Source: Spirochaetes bacterium GWB1_60_80 (lineage in GTDB: Bacteria > Spirochaetota > Spirochaetia > Treponematales > UBA12059). Taken from it: DNA of 64,000 bases. Below the pieces are notes generated by a model that made no database searches, was not told where the DNA came from, and was given only the letters and a program-made list of their open reading frames with translations. A program made the translations under genes and the position numbers. Below, piece by piece: positions 43,437 through 50,703 of the stretch. The number at the start of each line of letters is the position of its first letter. The stretch's first letter is position 1. The stretch is from NCBI GenBank assembly GCA_001829185.1, contig MIAR01000032.1, positions 206,133-270,132 on the forward strand, in the 5' to 3' direction.

Positions 43437-43510
43437 CGGAAACTCCTGTCGGCTACTCGGGTGGGCGACCTGCTGGCCAGCCTCTACTCCCGCCGGGAAA
43501 AGATGATACA

Positions 43511-43560
43511 CCTTGGAAGGCTACGGGAGTCTTCCAAGGGGCGCTTGTAAAAACAAACGA
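43511..43560. repeat. Two inverted repeats in the exbB 5' leader
   Basis: CCTTGGAAG (43511-43519) and CTTCCAAGG (43531-43539), a perfect 9-bp repeat around an 11-base loop, lie next to a second imperfect hairpin, CGCTTGT-AAAA-ACAAACG (43542-43559). Both would be in the exbB leader RNA. Neither is followed by a U-run on the minus strand. Confidence 0.6.
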
Positions 43561-43568
43561 CTGCTTTC

Positions 43569-43597
43569 ATTGTAACGCAAAAATGACTGAATGCCAA
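43569..43597 (-). promoter_or_regulatory. Promoter of the exbB-exbD-tonB operon
   Basis: Minus strand TTGGCA (43592-43597), 17 bases, TACAAT (43569-43574). The transcript would have a leader of roughly 125 bases. No clear Fur-type box was recognised near it. Confidence 0.75.
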
Positions 43598-43618
43598 AGC
43601 TTAGCTGGGCCTTTTGAG

Positions 43619-43647
43619 TTGCGGTTGTACTAAATTACTAGTACAAT
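43619..43647 (+). promoter_or_regulatory. Promoter with a palindromic operator in its spacer
   Basis: TTGCGG (43619-43624), 17 bases, TACAAT (43642-43647) before the alpha/beta hydrolase gene. A perfect 8-bp inverted repeat, TTGTACTA (43625-43632), six bases, TAGTACAA (43639-43646), fills the spacer and overlaps the -10. A regulator bound here would control the promoter; its identity is unknown. Confidence 0.6.
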
Positions 43648-43663
43648 CCTAGAGGAGGCACGT

Positions 43664-44536
43664 ATGGATCGAGAAGCTGTTGTGGAGCTCTGGCAAGAGG
43701 TGGAAGGTCTGCGCCTGCATGGTTGGCAGGCTGGCCCGACAAAGGCTGGCCCGAAGCCGGCTCCGGTCGTCTTCCTGCTGCATGGCGGCGGCGTCGACTC
43801 GGCCGAACTATCGTGGTGCGATACGCTGCCGGCTTTGGCGGCCAGCCACCGGGTCTATGCCTTCGATTGGCCGGGCTATGACCAGAGCCAGGCCGCCCCG
43901 GGGGTGTCCAGCCTGGATTTGTACAGCCGACTGTTAGTCGGGCTGATGGACGGTCTGGGCGTGGTACAGGCCAGCCTGGTCGGCATTTCGATGGGCGGCG
44001 GCGCGGCCCTGCTGTTCGCCCTGACCCATCCTAAGCGGGTGGAACGGCTGGTGTTGGTGGGCAGTTACGGCCTGCAGCGCAAGGCGCCCTGGCACTTTTT
44101 GTCGTACTGCTTCGTCAAATGGCCGGCCCTGACGCGTTGGAGTTACGCCTGGGCGCGGAAGCGGCGCAGTCGCACCGCCTGGAGTCTGCAGACTATCCTC
44201 AAGCGGCCCGGTTCCATCACCGAGCGCCTGGTCGACCAGGTCAGCGCCGCCATGCGGCAGCCGGACGTCGGCCTGGCCTTCCAGAGCTGGCAGCGGCATG
44301 AGCTGCAGAAAAGCGGCTTACGCACGGTGCTAGTGGATCGGGTGGGCGAATTGCAGATGCCGGTGATGATAGTCCACGGTGGGGCCGACAGTCTGGTGCC
44401 TTTGGCGGCGGCCCGCGAGGCCAAGGCCATCAACCCGGCCATCCGCCTGGAAATCATGGACGGCTGCGGCCACTGGACGCAGCGCGATTGGCCGGATGAA
44501 TTCAATCGGCTGGTACGGGATTTTCTGGGGAGCTGA
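43664..44536 (+). CDS. Alpha/beta-fold hydrolase
   Basis: 290 residues, AGAGGAGG upstream. Oxyanion region FLLHGGGVDS, nucleophile elbow GISMGGG (about 107-113, Ser), acid HGGADSLVP (Asp about 245) and catalytic His in DGCGHWTQRDWPDEF (about 269). A basic cap stretch (ARKRRSRTAW) lies at about 163-172. It hydrolyses an ester or C-C bond; the substrate cannot be read from sequence. Its 3' end overlaps the convergent flavoprotein gene by 35 bases. Confidence 0.9.
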   Translation: MDREAVVELWQEVEGLRLHGWQAGPTKAGPKPAPVVFLLHGGGVDSAELSWCDTLPALAASHRVYAFDWPGYDQSQAAPGVSSLDLYSRLLVGLMDGLGVVQASLVGISMGGGAALLFALTHPKRVERLVLVGSYGLQRKAPWHFLSYCFVKWPALTRWSYAWARKRRSRTAWSLQTILKRPGSITERLVDQVSAAMRQPDVGLAFQSWQRHELQKSGLRTVLVDRVGELQMPVMIVHGGADSLVPLAAAREAKAINPAIRLEIMDGCGHWTQRDWPDEFNRLVRDFLGS

Positions 44537-45833
44537 GCCAAGCCAGGGCAGCGGATCGGCCGGCCAGAGCGCCGGTGGACCAGGCGGCCTGGATATTGAA
44601 GCCGCCGGAGTCGCCATCGACATCCAGCACCTCGCCGGCGAAATAGAGACCGGGCAATTGTCTTGAGGCCATGGTCTTGGGGTCGATCTCGTCCAGGCGT
44701 ACGCCGCCGCGGCTGGCCATGGCTTCATCCAGCCCACCGAGGCTCCCCACCGGGAAAACGCTGCCGGCCAGGGCCAGACTGAGTTTGCGGCGGCTTTCCT
44801 TGTCCAGGCTGGAGGCGCGCAGGTCGGCCGGCAGGGCCAGCTGGACGCAGAGGTGGTCGGCCAGGCGGTCGGCGGCGCACAACTCGGCCAGTAAACTGCG
44901 CACCAGCCGCTTGGGGTGCCGCCCGGACAGTTCCAGCAATGCGCTCTCGGCGTCCTGAGCCGTACCGAAGTCGCCCAGCGGCACGACGATCTCGTCGCCG
45001 GGCCGTATCCAGCGCGAGGCGTCGATGACGGCCGGGCCGGACAGCCCGGTATGGGTGATAAGCAGGTCGGCGCGGTTGCGTGCCACCACCCGGCCGGCGC
45101 GGCGGATCTCGATCGGCCAGCGCTTGAAGCTGACGCCGGCGCAGTCCACCCACTTGAACTTGGCGACGTGCACCGGCGCCAGGGCCGGCCCGATCTCGGT
45201 GACGTTGTGCCCGAGCGAGCGGGCCAGGCTCCAGCCGTCGCCAGCCGAACCGGTCAGCTGGTAGGTGTGGCCGCCAGAGCAGATGATCAGAAGTTCGCCG
45301 GCGAAGTCCTCCCGCGTATCGGTCACCACGAAGCCACCGGCCGCATCCCCATCGCGCCGTGCCTGGCCGACGGCGGCGTTTAGTTCAATCGGTACGGCCA
45401 GCCGGCGCAGTTCGGCCAGGAAGACTTCCAGTACGTCCAGCGAGCGGCGCGAGGCCGGGTAGTACTTGCCGTTGCTCTCGTCCAGCACCGCCGGCACGCC
45501 GCGTTCAGCCAACCAGGTGATGAAATCTTCCGGCGGGAAGGCGTAGAGAGAGGGGCGCAGGAAACGGCCGGCTGACCCCGGGGAGCGTTGACCGTCGTCA
45601 TCCGGGTCGCCCGCTGCCTTGTCGCCGCCGCCGAAGCGGCCGAGGAAAGAATCAACCGGGCCGGCGTGCGTAAAGTTGCACTGGCCGGAGCCGGCCACGA
45701 TCAGCTTGCGGCCGGGGCGCGGGCCTTTTTCAAGGATGCGGACGGTGGCCGCCGGGGCCGTCGTCTTGGCCTGGATGGCGGCCATCAGGCCGGCTGGGCC
45801 GGCGCCGATGATCAGGATGTCGCTGTGCAGCAT
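44502..45833 (-). CDS. HI0933/BaiN-family flavoprotein oxidoreductase
   Basis: 443 residues. FAD-binding Rossmann motif DILIIGAGPAGLMAAIQA at the N-terminus, LEKGPRPGRKLIVAGSGQCNFTH (the family's GRK-x-GxGRCN element, here GSGQCN), LLIICSGGHTYQLTGSAGDGW, the LLITHTGLSGPAVIDASRWI segment and a C-terminal LYFAGEVLDVDGDSGGFNIQAAW. Usually RCN; here QCN. The family acts on unsaturated substrates or has unknown roles. Starts six bases after the methyltransferase stop, so likely cotranscribed with it. Confidence 0.9.
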   Translation of the reverse strand: MLHSDILIIGAGPAGLMAAIQAKTTAPAATVRILEKGPRPGRKLIVAGSGQCNFTHAGPVDSFLGRFGGGDKAAGDPDDDGQRSPGSAGRFLRPSLYAFPPEDFITWLAERGVPAVLDESNGKYYPASRRSLDVLEVFLAELRRLAVPIELNAAVGQARRDGDAAGGFVVTDTREDFAGELLIICSGGHTYQLTGSAGDGWSLARSLGHNVTEIGPALAPVHVAKFKWVDCAGVSFKRWPIEIRRAGRVVARNRADLLITHTGLSGPAVIDASRWIRPGDEIVVPLGDFGTAQDAESALLELSGRHPKRLVRSLLAELCAADRLADHLCVQLALPADLRASSLDKESRRKLSLALAGSVFPVGSLGGLDEAMASRGGVRLDEIDPKTMASRQLPGLYFAGEVLDVDGDSGGFNIQAAWSTGALAGRSAALAWLSSPENPVPAD

Positions 45834-45839
45834 CGGCGC

Positions 45840-47081
45840 TCAGGACTGGCCGGGCTGGGCCGCAGGCACGTCGGTCGGGACGGCCACTGTCGCCAAGCGG
45901 CTGGCGAACTCTGGTCCTAGGGCGCTTTCCAGCCAGGGCTGGACGCCGAGGGCGGCGCGGAAGGCCAAGTAGCGCCGGGCCGCCGCCTGAATGGCCGGCA
46001 TGGCGGTGTCAGTTGCTGCCGCCGACTGGCGTACGGCGCGGATCAGAATATTTTTGGGTGTATGCTCCATGTCAATGAATTCGCAGATTTGGGTTTTATA
46101 GCCCATTACTTCAAGGGCCAAGGCGCGCAGAGTGTCGGTGGCCATGGCGCCGAAGCGGTCGCGCAGCAGGCCGTATTGCAGCATGGGCGCCAACCCGTCC
46201 ACCTTGATGGCCTGGATCAGTTCCTTGTGGCAGCAAGGGACGGCCAGGATGACTTCGGTCTGCCAGGCCACGGCCCGGGCCAGGGCGGCGTCGGTGGCGG
46301 TGTTGCAGGCATGCAGGCAGATGACCATGTCGGGCTGTTCCGCCAGCTGCCAGCCGGCGATGTCGCCCTGGGCAAAGCTGAGCCCATCGAAGCCCAGCTT
46401 GCGAGCCTGGGCGGCGCACTGCTTGATGACGTCTGCCTTCAGGTCTAGGCCGCTGATGACCGCTTGCCTTTTCTGATGGGTGGTCAGCCAGTCGTAGAGG
46501 GCGAAGCTGAGGGCCGCCTTGCCGCAGCCGAAGTCGACGATGCGCAGCGGCCGGCCGGTGGGCAGCTGCGGCAGCACGTCCTCGATGAACTCCAGGTAGC
46601 GGTTAACCTGGCGGAATTTATGATAACTGCTTTTGACGATGGAGCCGTCGGCCCGCATGATGCCGGCGTCGACCATCCAGGGCACGGCCTGGCCTTCCGG
46701 CAGCAAGTACTGCTTTTTCCGGTTGTGGTCCGGCGTGGCGTCCGGGCGGCTGGCGGCCTTGCGCACGCAGCTGAAAACGCCTTTTTTGGAGACCAGCCAT
46801 TGGTAATCGGCGTCGGCGCAGAAGAACATGCCCTGGCGGAAGTCTTCCTTGAGCCAGGCCAGGGTTTTGGCGGCGGCCGCGGCACCGGGCAGGTTCTCGT
46901 GGAAGCTTTGCTGCTGCCGCAGGCTTTCGCACTGGTAGAAGTAGCTGCCACCGGTGCACACCCGGCGAATGTTTATTTTCGTGGTGGCGGCGGCATCCTT
47001 CCGGTGCTGGCCGCTGATGACGGCGTTGATCAAGAGATCGCCGCCGAAGATCCGCTCGACGAATGATTCAAAAGTTTCCAT
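45840..47081 (-). CDS. SAM-dependent methyltransferase (Methyltransf_32-like)
   Basis: 413 residues from ATG 47081 (AAAGGCAGG upstream); the frame runs open a further 148 codons but that part shadows the upstream gene. N-terminal half contains a region of its own (1-185), then YHKFRQVNRYLEFIEDVL, the SAM-binding IVDFGCGKAALSFALYDWL (about 213-231), ISGLDLKADVIKQCA, and VICLHACNTATDAALARAV followed by ILAVPCCHKELI. These are marks of the PF13679 methyltransferase group, related to METTL25 and RRNAD1 proteins. Substrate probably RNA or protein, unproven. Confidence 0.82.
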   Translation of the reverse strand: METFESFVERIFGGDLLINAVISGQHRKDAAATTKINIRRVCTGGSYFYQCESLRQQQSFHENLPGAAAAAKTLAWLKEDFRQGMFFCADADYQWLVSKKGVFSCVRKAASRPDATPDHNRKKQYLLPEGQAVPWMVDAGIMRADGSIVKSSYHKFRQVNRYLEFIEDVLPQLPTGRPLRIVDFGCGKAALSFALYDWLTTHQKRQAVISGLDLKADVIKQCAAQARKLGFDGLSFAQGDIAGWQLAEQPDMVICLHACNTATDAALARAVAWQTEVILAVPCCHKELIQAIKVDGLAPMLQYGLLRDRFGAMATDTLRALALEVMGYKTQICEFIDMEHTPKNILIRAVRQSAAATDTAMPAIQAAARRYLAFRAALGVQPWLESALGPEFASRLATVAVPTDVPAAQPGQS

Positions 47082-47143
47082 GCCTGCCTTTCCGCAGGTT
47101 TGGTCATTGCCCAACCTGCTACCCTGGTCGCTATAAAAAAAAA

Positions 47144-48232
47144 TTACGCGCGCAGGTATTTTTGTTCGCCCATGCCGTATAATTTGCGGACGTCGATTTT
47201 TTCCGCTCCGTCCGGCGTGCGCAGCAGGCCGTCGAAGCTGCCGAAGGGGCCGTGGTAATTGCTGGCTATTACGATGGCGTTGACCTGGAGCGGGTTCAGG
47301 AATTCCGGTTTGAAGGACAGGTCGACCAGGCCCTCGGTGTCCTGGATGTGCCAGACGCCGTCGGGGCCTTGCGGCCGGGTCATGGTGACTGGCGGCAGCG
47401 GGAAGACCCGGCTGTTGATCCAGAGGACGTTCTCGTTGTACTGCGACTGGTCCTTCACCTGGTTGTTGGTCAGGTTGAAGCCGACGCGCCGGCGCTTGGC
47501 GTCCAGGCCGAAACCGGTTACCCAATCATAACGCATCCGGTAGTCGTAGAGGCCCTTGTGGTCGTCCATGATGCCCATGGCGTCGCCGCCGTCGAACTCG
47601 AAGCGCTCTTCGCCCAGTTCCAGCCAGCCGCGCATCGGCATCAGCACCTTGGTGGAGTACATGGCCCGGTTCAGGCCGAGGGGCAGGCAGACGGTGGAGG
47701 GCGCGGCCTGGCGGGTGTTGTAGCTGAATTGGAAGGACAGCTTGAAGGGCGTCAGGCCATGGTGGCGCGAGCGGCTGGCTTCGACGCTGATCAGGCCGCC
47801 GGAGAGATCGGTCTTGTAGCTGATGGCCGAGTGGCGGTTCTGGTAGCCGATGCGCTCGCCGTCCAGGCATTCGCCGATGCCGAAGTTGACTGCCGGCAGC
47901 AGGCGTTTGATTTGATAGATCTGGCGTTCCTGGCGGTCCCAGAGGTAGAACATGGCGGCGCTGAAGGTTTTGGCTTCGTAGAGGGCGGTGAAGAAAAACC
48001 AGCGCTTGTTGCCGGCCTGGAAGGCCCGCCATTCCTTGCAACGCAGGGCCTTAACCCAGCGCGGCACCGGGTAATGATAAGGCCGCTCCACGTCCAGCAT
48101 GTTGGCCCGACGGGCCGGGCCGTCGTAGCAGCCGTACTGGAACTTGCCGTCCTGGACGATGGCCTCCGGGGCTGATGAAAACAGTCGGCTATAAGGCGGG
48201 CGGGCGGGCGGGGCGGCGCCGTCGGCCATCAT
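47144..48232 (-). CDS. DUF2804-family protein
   Basis: 362 residues. Family features: an N-terminal QYGCYDGPARRANMLDVERPY, KALRCKEWRAFQAGNKRWFFFTALYEAK, HHGLTPFKLSFQFSYNTRQAAPSTVCLPLG, FDGGDAMGIMDDHKGLYDYRMRYDWVTGFG and a C-terminal GPFGSFDGLL. Function is unknown; the fold is expected to be a beta-rich lipocalin-like barrel as for related diterpene or carotenoid hydratases. The start codon overlaps the stop of the dehydrogenase gene. A run of nine T follows the stop on the minus strand, but no hairpin precedes it. Confidence 0.85.
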   Translation of the reverse strand: MMADGAAPPARPPYSRLFSSAPEAIVQDGKFQYGCYDGPARRANMLDVERPYHYPVPRWVKALRCKEWRAFQAGNKRWFFFTALYEAKTFSAAMFYLWDRQERQIYQIKRLLPAVNFGIGECLDGERIGYQNRHSAISYKTDLSGGLISVEASRSRHHGLTPFKLSFQFSYNTRQAAPSTVCLPLGLNRAMYSTKVLMPMRGWLELGEERFEFDGGDAMGIMDDHKGLYDYRMRYDWVTGFGLDAKRRRVGFNLTNNQVKDQSQYNENVLWINSRVFPLPPVTMTRPQGPDGVWHIQDTEGLVDLSFKPEFLNPLQVNAIVIASNYHGPFGSFDGLLRTPDGAEKIDVRKLYGMGEQKYLRA

Positions 48233-49116
48233 TACAGCACACCGTCCTTGTACAGAAGGTACAGGGCGTGGGTGCCCTTGTCTTGGTAGCCTTGCTCGGC
48301 CATTTGCGTGAAGAAGCGCTCGGCCAATTCCAGGACGGGCAGCTTGACGGGCATGGCCTTAGCGGCGTTCAGGGCAATGCGGAGGTCTTTGAGGAAGTGC
48401 TTGCTGTAGAAGCCGGGTTCGAAATTACCGTCCAGCATGCGGGGCACCATGTTCTGCAGCTGCCAGCTCTGGGCCGAGCCGCCGCCGATGCTGGAAAGGA
48501 CGCGGCGCGGTTCCAGGCCGGCTTTTTCGGCGTAGATGATGGCCTCGACCGACGCCGCCAACGTGCCGGCGATGGCGATCTGGTTGGCCATCTTGGTGTG
48601 CTGGCCGCTGCCAGGCGGACCTTGCAGGATGACGGTTTTGCCCATGACTTCAAAGAAGGGCAGGACGGCGTCGAAGGCCGCCTGGTCGCCGCCGACCATG
48701 ATGGTCAGGCTGGCGCTGCGGGCGCCCAGGTCGCCGCCGGAGACCGGGGCGTCCAGCGACGGTAGGCCGCGGGCGGCAGCGGCCTCGGCGATGCGTTTGG
48801 CCAGGGCCGGGTCGCTGGTGGTATGGTCGACTAGGATGGTACCCGCCGTGGCGCCGGCCAGGATACCCTGCGGGCCGAAGTAGATAGCCTCGACGTCGGC
48901 CGGGTAGCCGACCATGGAAAAGACCAAGTTGGCGCCTTTGGCCGCCTCGGCGGGGGTGGCGGCCCAGCTGGCTCCGGCGCTCAACAGGGCGGTGGCCTTT
49001 TCCGGGCTGCGGTTGTACACGGTCAGCTGCGCGCCGGCTTTTTGCAGGTGCCCGGCCATACTGGCGCCCATGACGCCGGTACCGATAAAGGCAATCTTGC
49101 TGCCTGCTACGTTCAT
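48232..49116 (-). CDS. Beta-hydroxyacid dehydrogenase (3-hydroxyisobutyrate dehydrogenase family)
   Basis: 294 residues; GAGGAG upstream. NAD(P)-binding IAFIGTGVMGASMAGHLQKAG, with YNRSPEKA at the end of the second strand (Arg favours NADP), the substrate loop LDAPVSGGDLGARS (about 121-134), and the catalytic Lys in GQHTKMANQ (about 174). C-terminal FSxKHFLKDLRIAL-type element. Candidate substrates are 3-hydroxyisobutyrate, tartronate semialdehyde or succinic semialdehyde; not decidable by eye. Confidence 0.9.
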   Translation of the reverse strand: MNVAGSKIAFIGTGVMGASMAGHLQKAGAQLTVYNRSPEKATALLSAGASWAATPAEAAKGANLVFSMVGYPADVEAIYFGPQGILAGATAGTILVDHTTSDPALAKRIAEAAAARGLPSLDAPVSGGDLGARSASLTIMVGGDQAAFDAVLPFFEVMGKTVILQGPPGSGQHTKMANQIAIAGTLAASVEAIIYAEKAGLEPRRVLSSIGGGSAQSWQLQNMVPRMLDGNFEPGFYSKHFLKDLRIALNAAKAMPVKLPVLELAERFFTQMAEQGYQDKGTHALYLLYKDGVL

Positions 49117-49199
49117 ATCAATTGCTCCTCATTTAGTTTCGTATTTGTCATTGGCGGCTGGTGACCGCCTGGCGGACGCGTAGGCCGCGCAGCGGCGCC

Positions 49200-49688
49200 T
49201 CAGCCGAATTTGTACCCGATCTTGCGTAAAAAGGACAGGCGCCAGGCCCTGTCGGCTTCCGTCTCGATGCCCTTGGGCGAGCCGCCGTCGATGACGCCCA
49301 GGATGCCGGCGCCTTGTTCGCTGCTGGCCACGATCAGCTGCAGCGGATTGGCGGTGGCGCAAAAGATATGGCAGACTTCCGGGCAGGCTTTGATGCGGTC
49401 CAGTAGGTTGATAGGATAGAGGCCGTCGCCGAGCACCAGGAAGAAGCAATGTCCGGCGCCGCTGGCTAGGGCACAGTCGCTGGCGTCCTTGATCAAGCCG
49501 TCATCGTTGCCAGCCGTTCGGACCAGGCAGGGGCCGGAGGCCTCGTTGAAGGCCAGGCCGTAAGTGGCTCCTGGCACGCTATTGGCGATAATCTCGGCAA
49601 TGTCCTCGACGGTCTTGATGAAATGGGACTGCCCGATGATGATATTGGCATCCTTGGTCCAGTGCAGTGGTACCAATTCCAGGTTCAT
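49200..49688 (-). CDS. Adenosine-specific kinase family (DUF355) protein
   Basis: 162 residues, GAGGGAG upstream. Close to full-length family sequence: NIIIGQSHFIKTVEDIAE, NSVPGATYGLAFNEASGPCLVR, GHCFFLVLGDGLYPINLLDRIKACPEVCHIFCATANPLQLIV, GGSPKGIETEADRAWR. The assignment derives from an archaeal structure and binding study; the biochemical role in bacteria is unsettled. The gene starts 48 bases from a MITE. Confidence 0.85.
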   Translation of the reverse strand: MNLELVPLHWTKDANIIIGQSHFIKTVEDIAEIIANSVPGATYGLAFNEASGPCLVRTAGNDDGLIKDASDCALASGAGHCFFLVLGDGLYPINLLDRIKACPEVCHIFCATANPLQLIVASSEQGAGILGVIDGGSPKGIETEADRAWRLSFLRKIGYKFG

Positions 49689-49736
49689 GACTGCTCCCTC
49701 TCTTTGGCTAGTCCGGATAACGGCCTGCGCCAGGCA
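49689..49736. other. Spacer between the kinase gene and the MITE
   Basis: Opening part of the 343-base gap at 49689-50031. It holds the kinase ribosome binding site (GAGGGAG on the minus strand); the rest of the gap is the MITE and the TetR operators. No further gene seen. Confidence 0.6.
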
Positions 49737-49873
49737 CTAGCAGGTTGTTGAAAAAGCCGGTTGCTTTCTCAACAACCTTAACAATTCCTCGCATAGCTTG
49801 CGCTATGCTGCGTAATTGTACCGGCTTTTGAAGTGTTGAAAAGCCGCATCCGCGTTTTTCAACACCCTGCTAG
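49737..49873. mobile_element. 129-bp palindromic MITE with CTAG target duplication
   Basis: The element spans 49741-49869 and is flanked by CTAG on both sides. Its ends read inward as CAGGTTGTTGAAAAAGCCGG and CAGGGTGTTGAAAAACGCGG (17 of 20 identical). Inside are nested perfect repeats: AGGTTGTTGA/TCAACAACCT (49742-49751, 49769-49778), AAAAGCCGGT/ACCGGCTTTT (49752-49761, 49820-49829), GCATAGC/GCTATGC around TTGC (49791-49808) and GTGTTGAAAA/TTTTCAACAC (49833-49842, 49856-49865). No coding capacity. It looks like a non-autonomous element of an IS5/IS1182-like transposon. Confidence 0.8.
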
Positions 49874-49927
49874 TGTACCCGGCGGGAGGCTTTCTGGCAA
49901 GCAAGTCTGTAAAACCCATCTGAAATT

Positions 49928-49955
49928 TTACACAATTATCCTGAAATTTGTGTAA
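49928..49955. promoter_or_regulatory. TetR operator 1
   Basis: TTACACAA, 12 bases, TTGTGTAA: perfect 8-bp arms. Upstream of the -35 of the tetR promoter. Confidence 0.8.
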
Positions 49956-49962
49956 TGGTGGC

Positions 49963-49991
49963 TTGAATTCTGTTCAGGCTTGTGACATATT
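49963..49991 (+). promoter_or_regulatory. Candidate promoter of the efflux operon
   Basis: TTGAAT (49963-49968), 17 bases, CATATT (49986-49991). It lies between the two operators; its -10 touches operator 2. Confidence 0.5.
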
Positions 49992-50017
49992 ACACAATAT
50001 ACGTTTAATTTGTGTAA
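49990..50017. promoter_or_regulatory. TetR operator 2
   Basis: TTACACAA, 12 bases, TTGTGTAA, the same arms and spacer as operator 1 and 62 bases from it, ending 14 bases before the tetR start. Confidence 0.82.
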
Positions 50018-50031
50018 AGATGGAGTCAGCC

Positions 50032-50703
50032 ATGCCAGATGCCACTAAGGATCGGATCATCGATGCCACCACGCTGCTTATCCAGGAAAGTGGTATTGAT
50101 GCCTTGTCGATGGACGCGGCCGCCGATGCCGCCGGCGTCAGCCGCAAGACAGTCTACAATTATTTCGACAACAAGTTCACTCTGGCCGAAGAAGTCGCCA
50201 ACCAGTGGATATACCACTTCCTGACCGACTTGGCGAGTATTGTCAACGACCCGACGCTGGACTTCGTTACCAAGATCAACCTGATTCTGTCGCGCGGCTT
50301 TGCCAAGATGCACCTGGGTAATAACATGTTGCGCCCACGCCAAAAACTCAAGATCGACCGCCGTATCAATGAGATGAAGCGCGAGTTACGCGAGCGGCTG
50401 CGCCTGTTCATCCAGCAGATCGTTCAGGAAGCCCATGGCAGCCACTTGATCCGCCAAGAATTCGAAACCAAGCGCTTGGCCTGGATATTCATCAATATCG
50501 TTGAGGGCTTTTTGCTGATCGACGAGTTCGAGGACATACCCTTCAGCAAAATCGACCTGCTCAAGGACTCGCTGCGGGCTGTCATTCGCGGCATCTTGAG
50601 TGAACAGGGCTTCATCGCGCTTCAGGATTCACCCATTTTTAGCACAGACGGTTATGGTAGTGGCGAAGCTGACAGCCTAGCCGTCCAGGGAGGTACACCG
50701 TGA
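50032..50703 (+). CDS. TetR-family repressor of the efflux operon
   Basis: 223 residues from ATG 50032 (GGAG six bases upstream); another in-frame ATG at 50020 has no site. N-terminal helix-turn-helix: KDRIIDATTLLIQESGIDALSMDAAADAAGVSRKTVYNYFDNKFTLAEEV (about 4-53). The C-terminal ligand domain is helical and not assignable. The gene's stop overlaps the adaptor gene's GTG, and two identical palindromes lie upstream, so it should repress itself and the pump genes and be released by a pump substrate. Confidence 0.92.
   Translation: MPDATKDRIIDATTLLIQESGIDALSMDAAADAAGVSRKTVYNYFDNKFTLAEEVANQWIYHFLTDLASIVNDPTLDFVTKINLILSRGFAKMHLGNNMLRPRQKLKIDRRINEMKRELRERLRLFIQQIVQEAHGSHLIRQEFETKRLAWIFINIVEGFLLIDEFEDIPFSKIDLLKDSLRAVIRGILSEQGFIALQDSPIFSTDGYGSGEADSLAVQGGTP

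Noticed and set aside
43511-43539. The 9-bp hairpin as an intrinsic terminator
   Set aside because: No U-run follows on either strand; kept only as leader structure.
47082-47525. 148-codon N-terminal extension of the methyltransferase frame
   Set aside because: It overlaps the end of the DUF2804 gene, is Arg/Gln/Pro-rich, and a ribosome binding site precedes ATG 47081.
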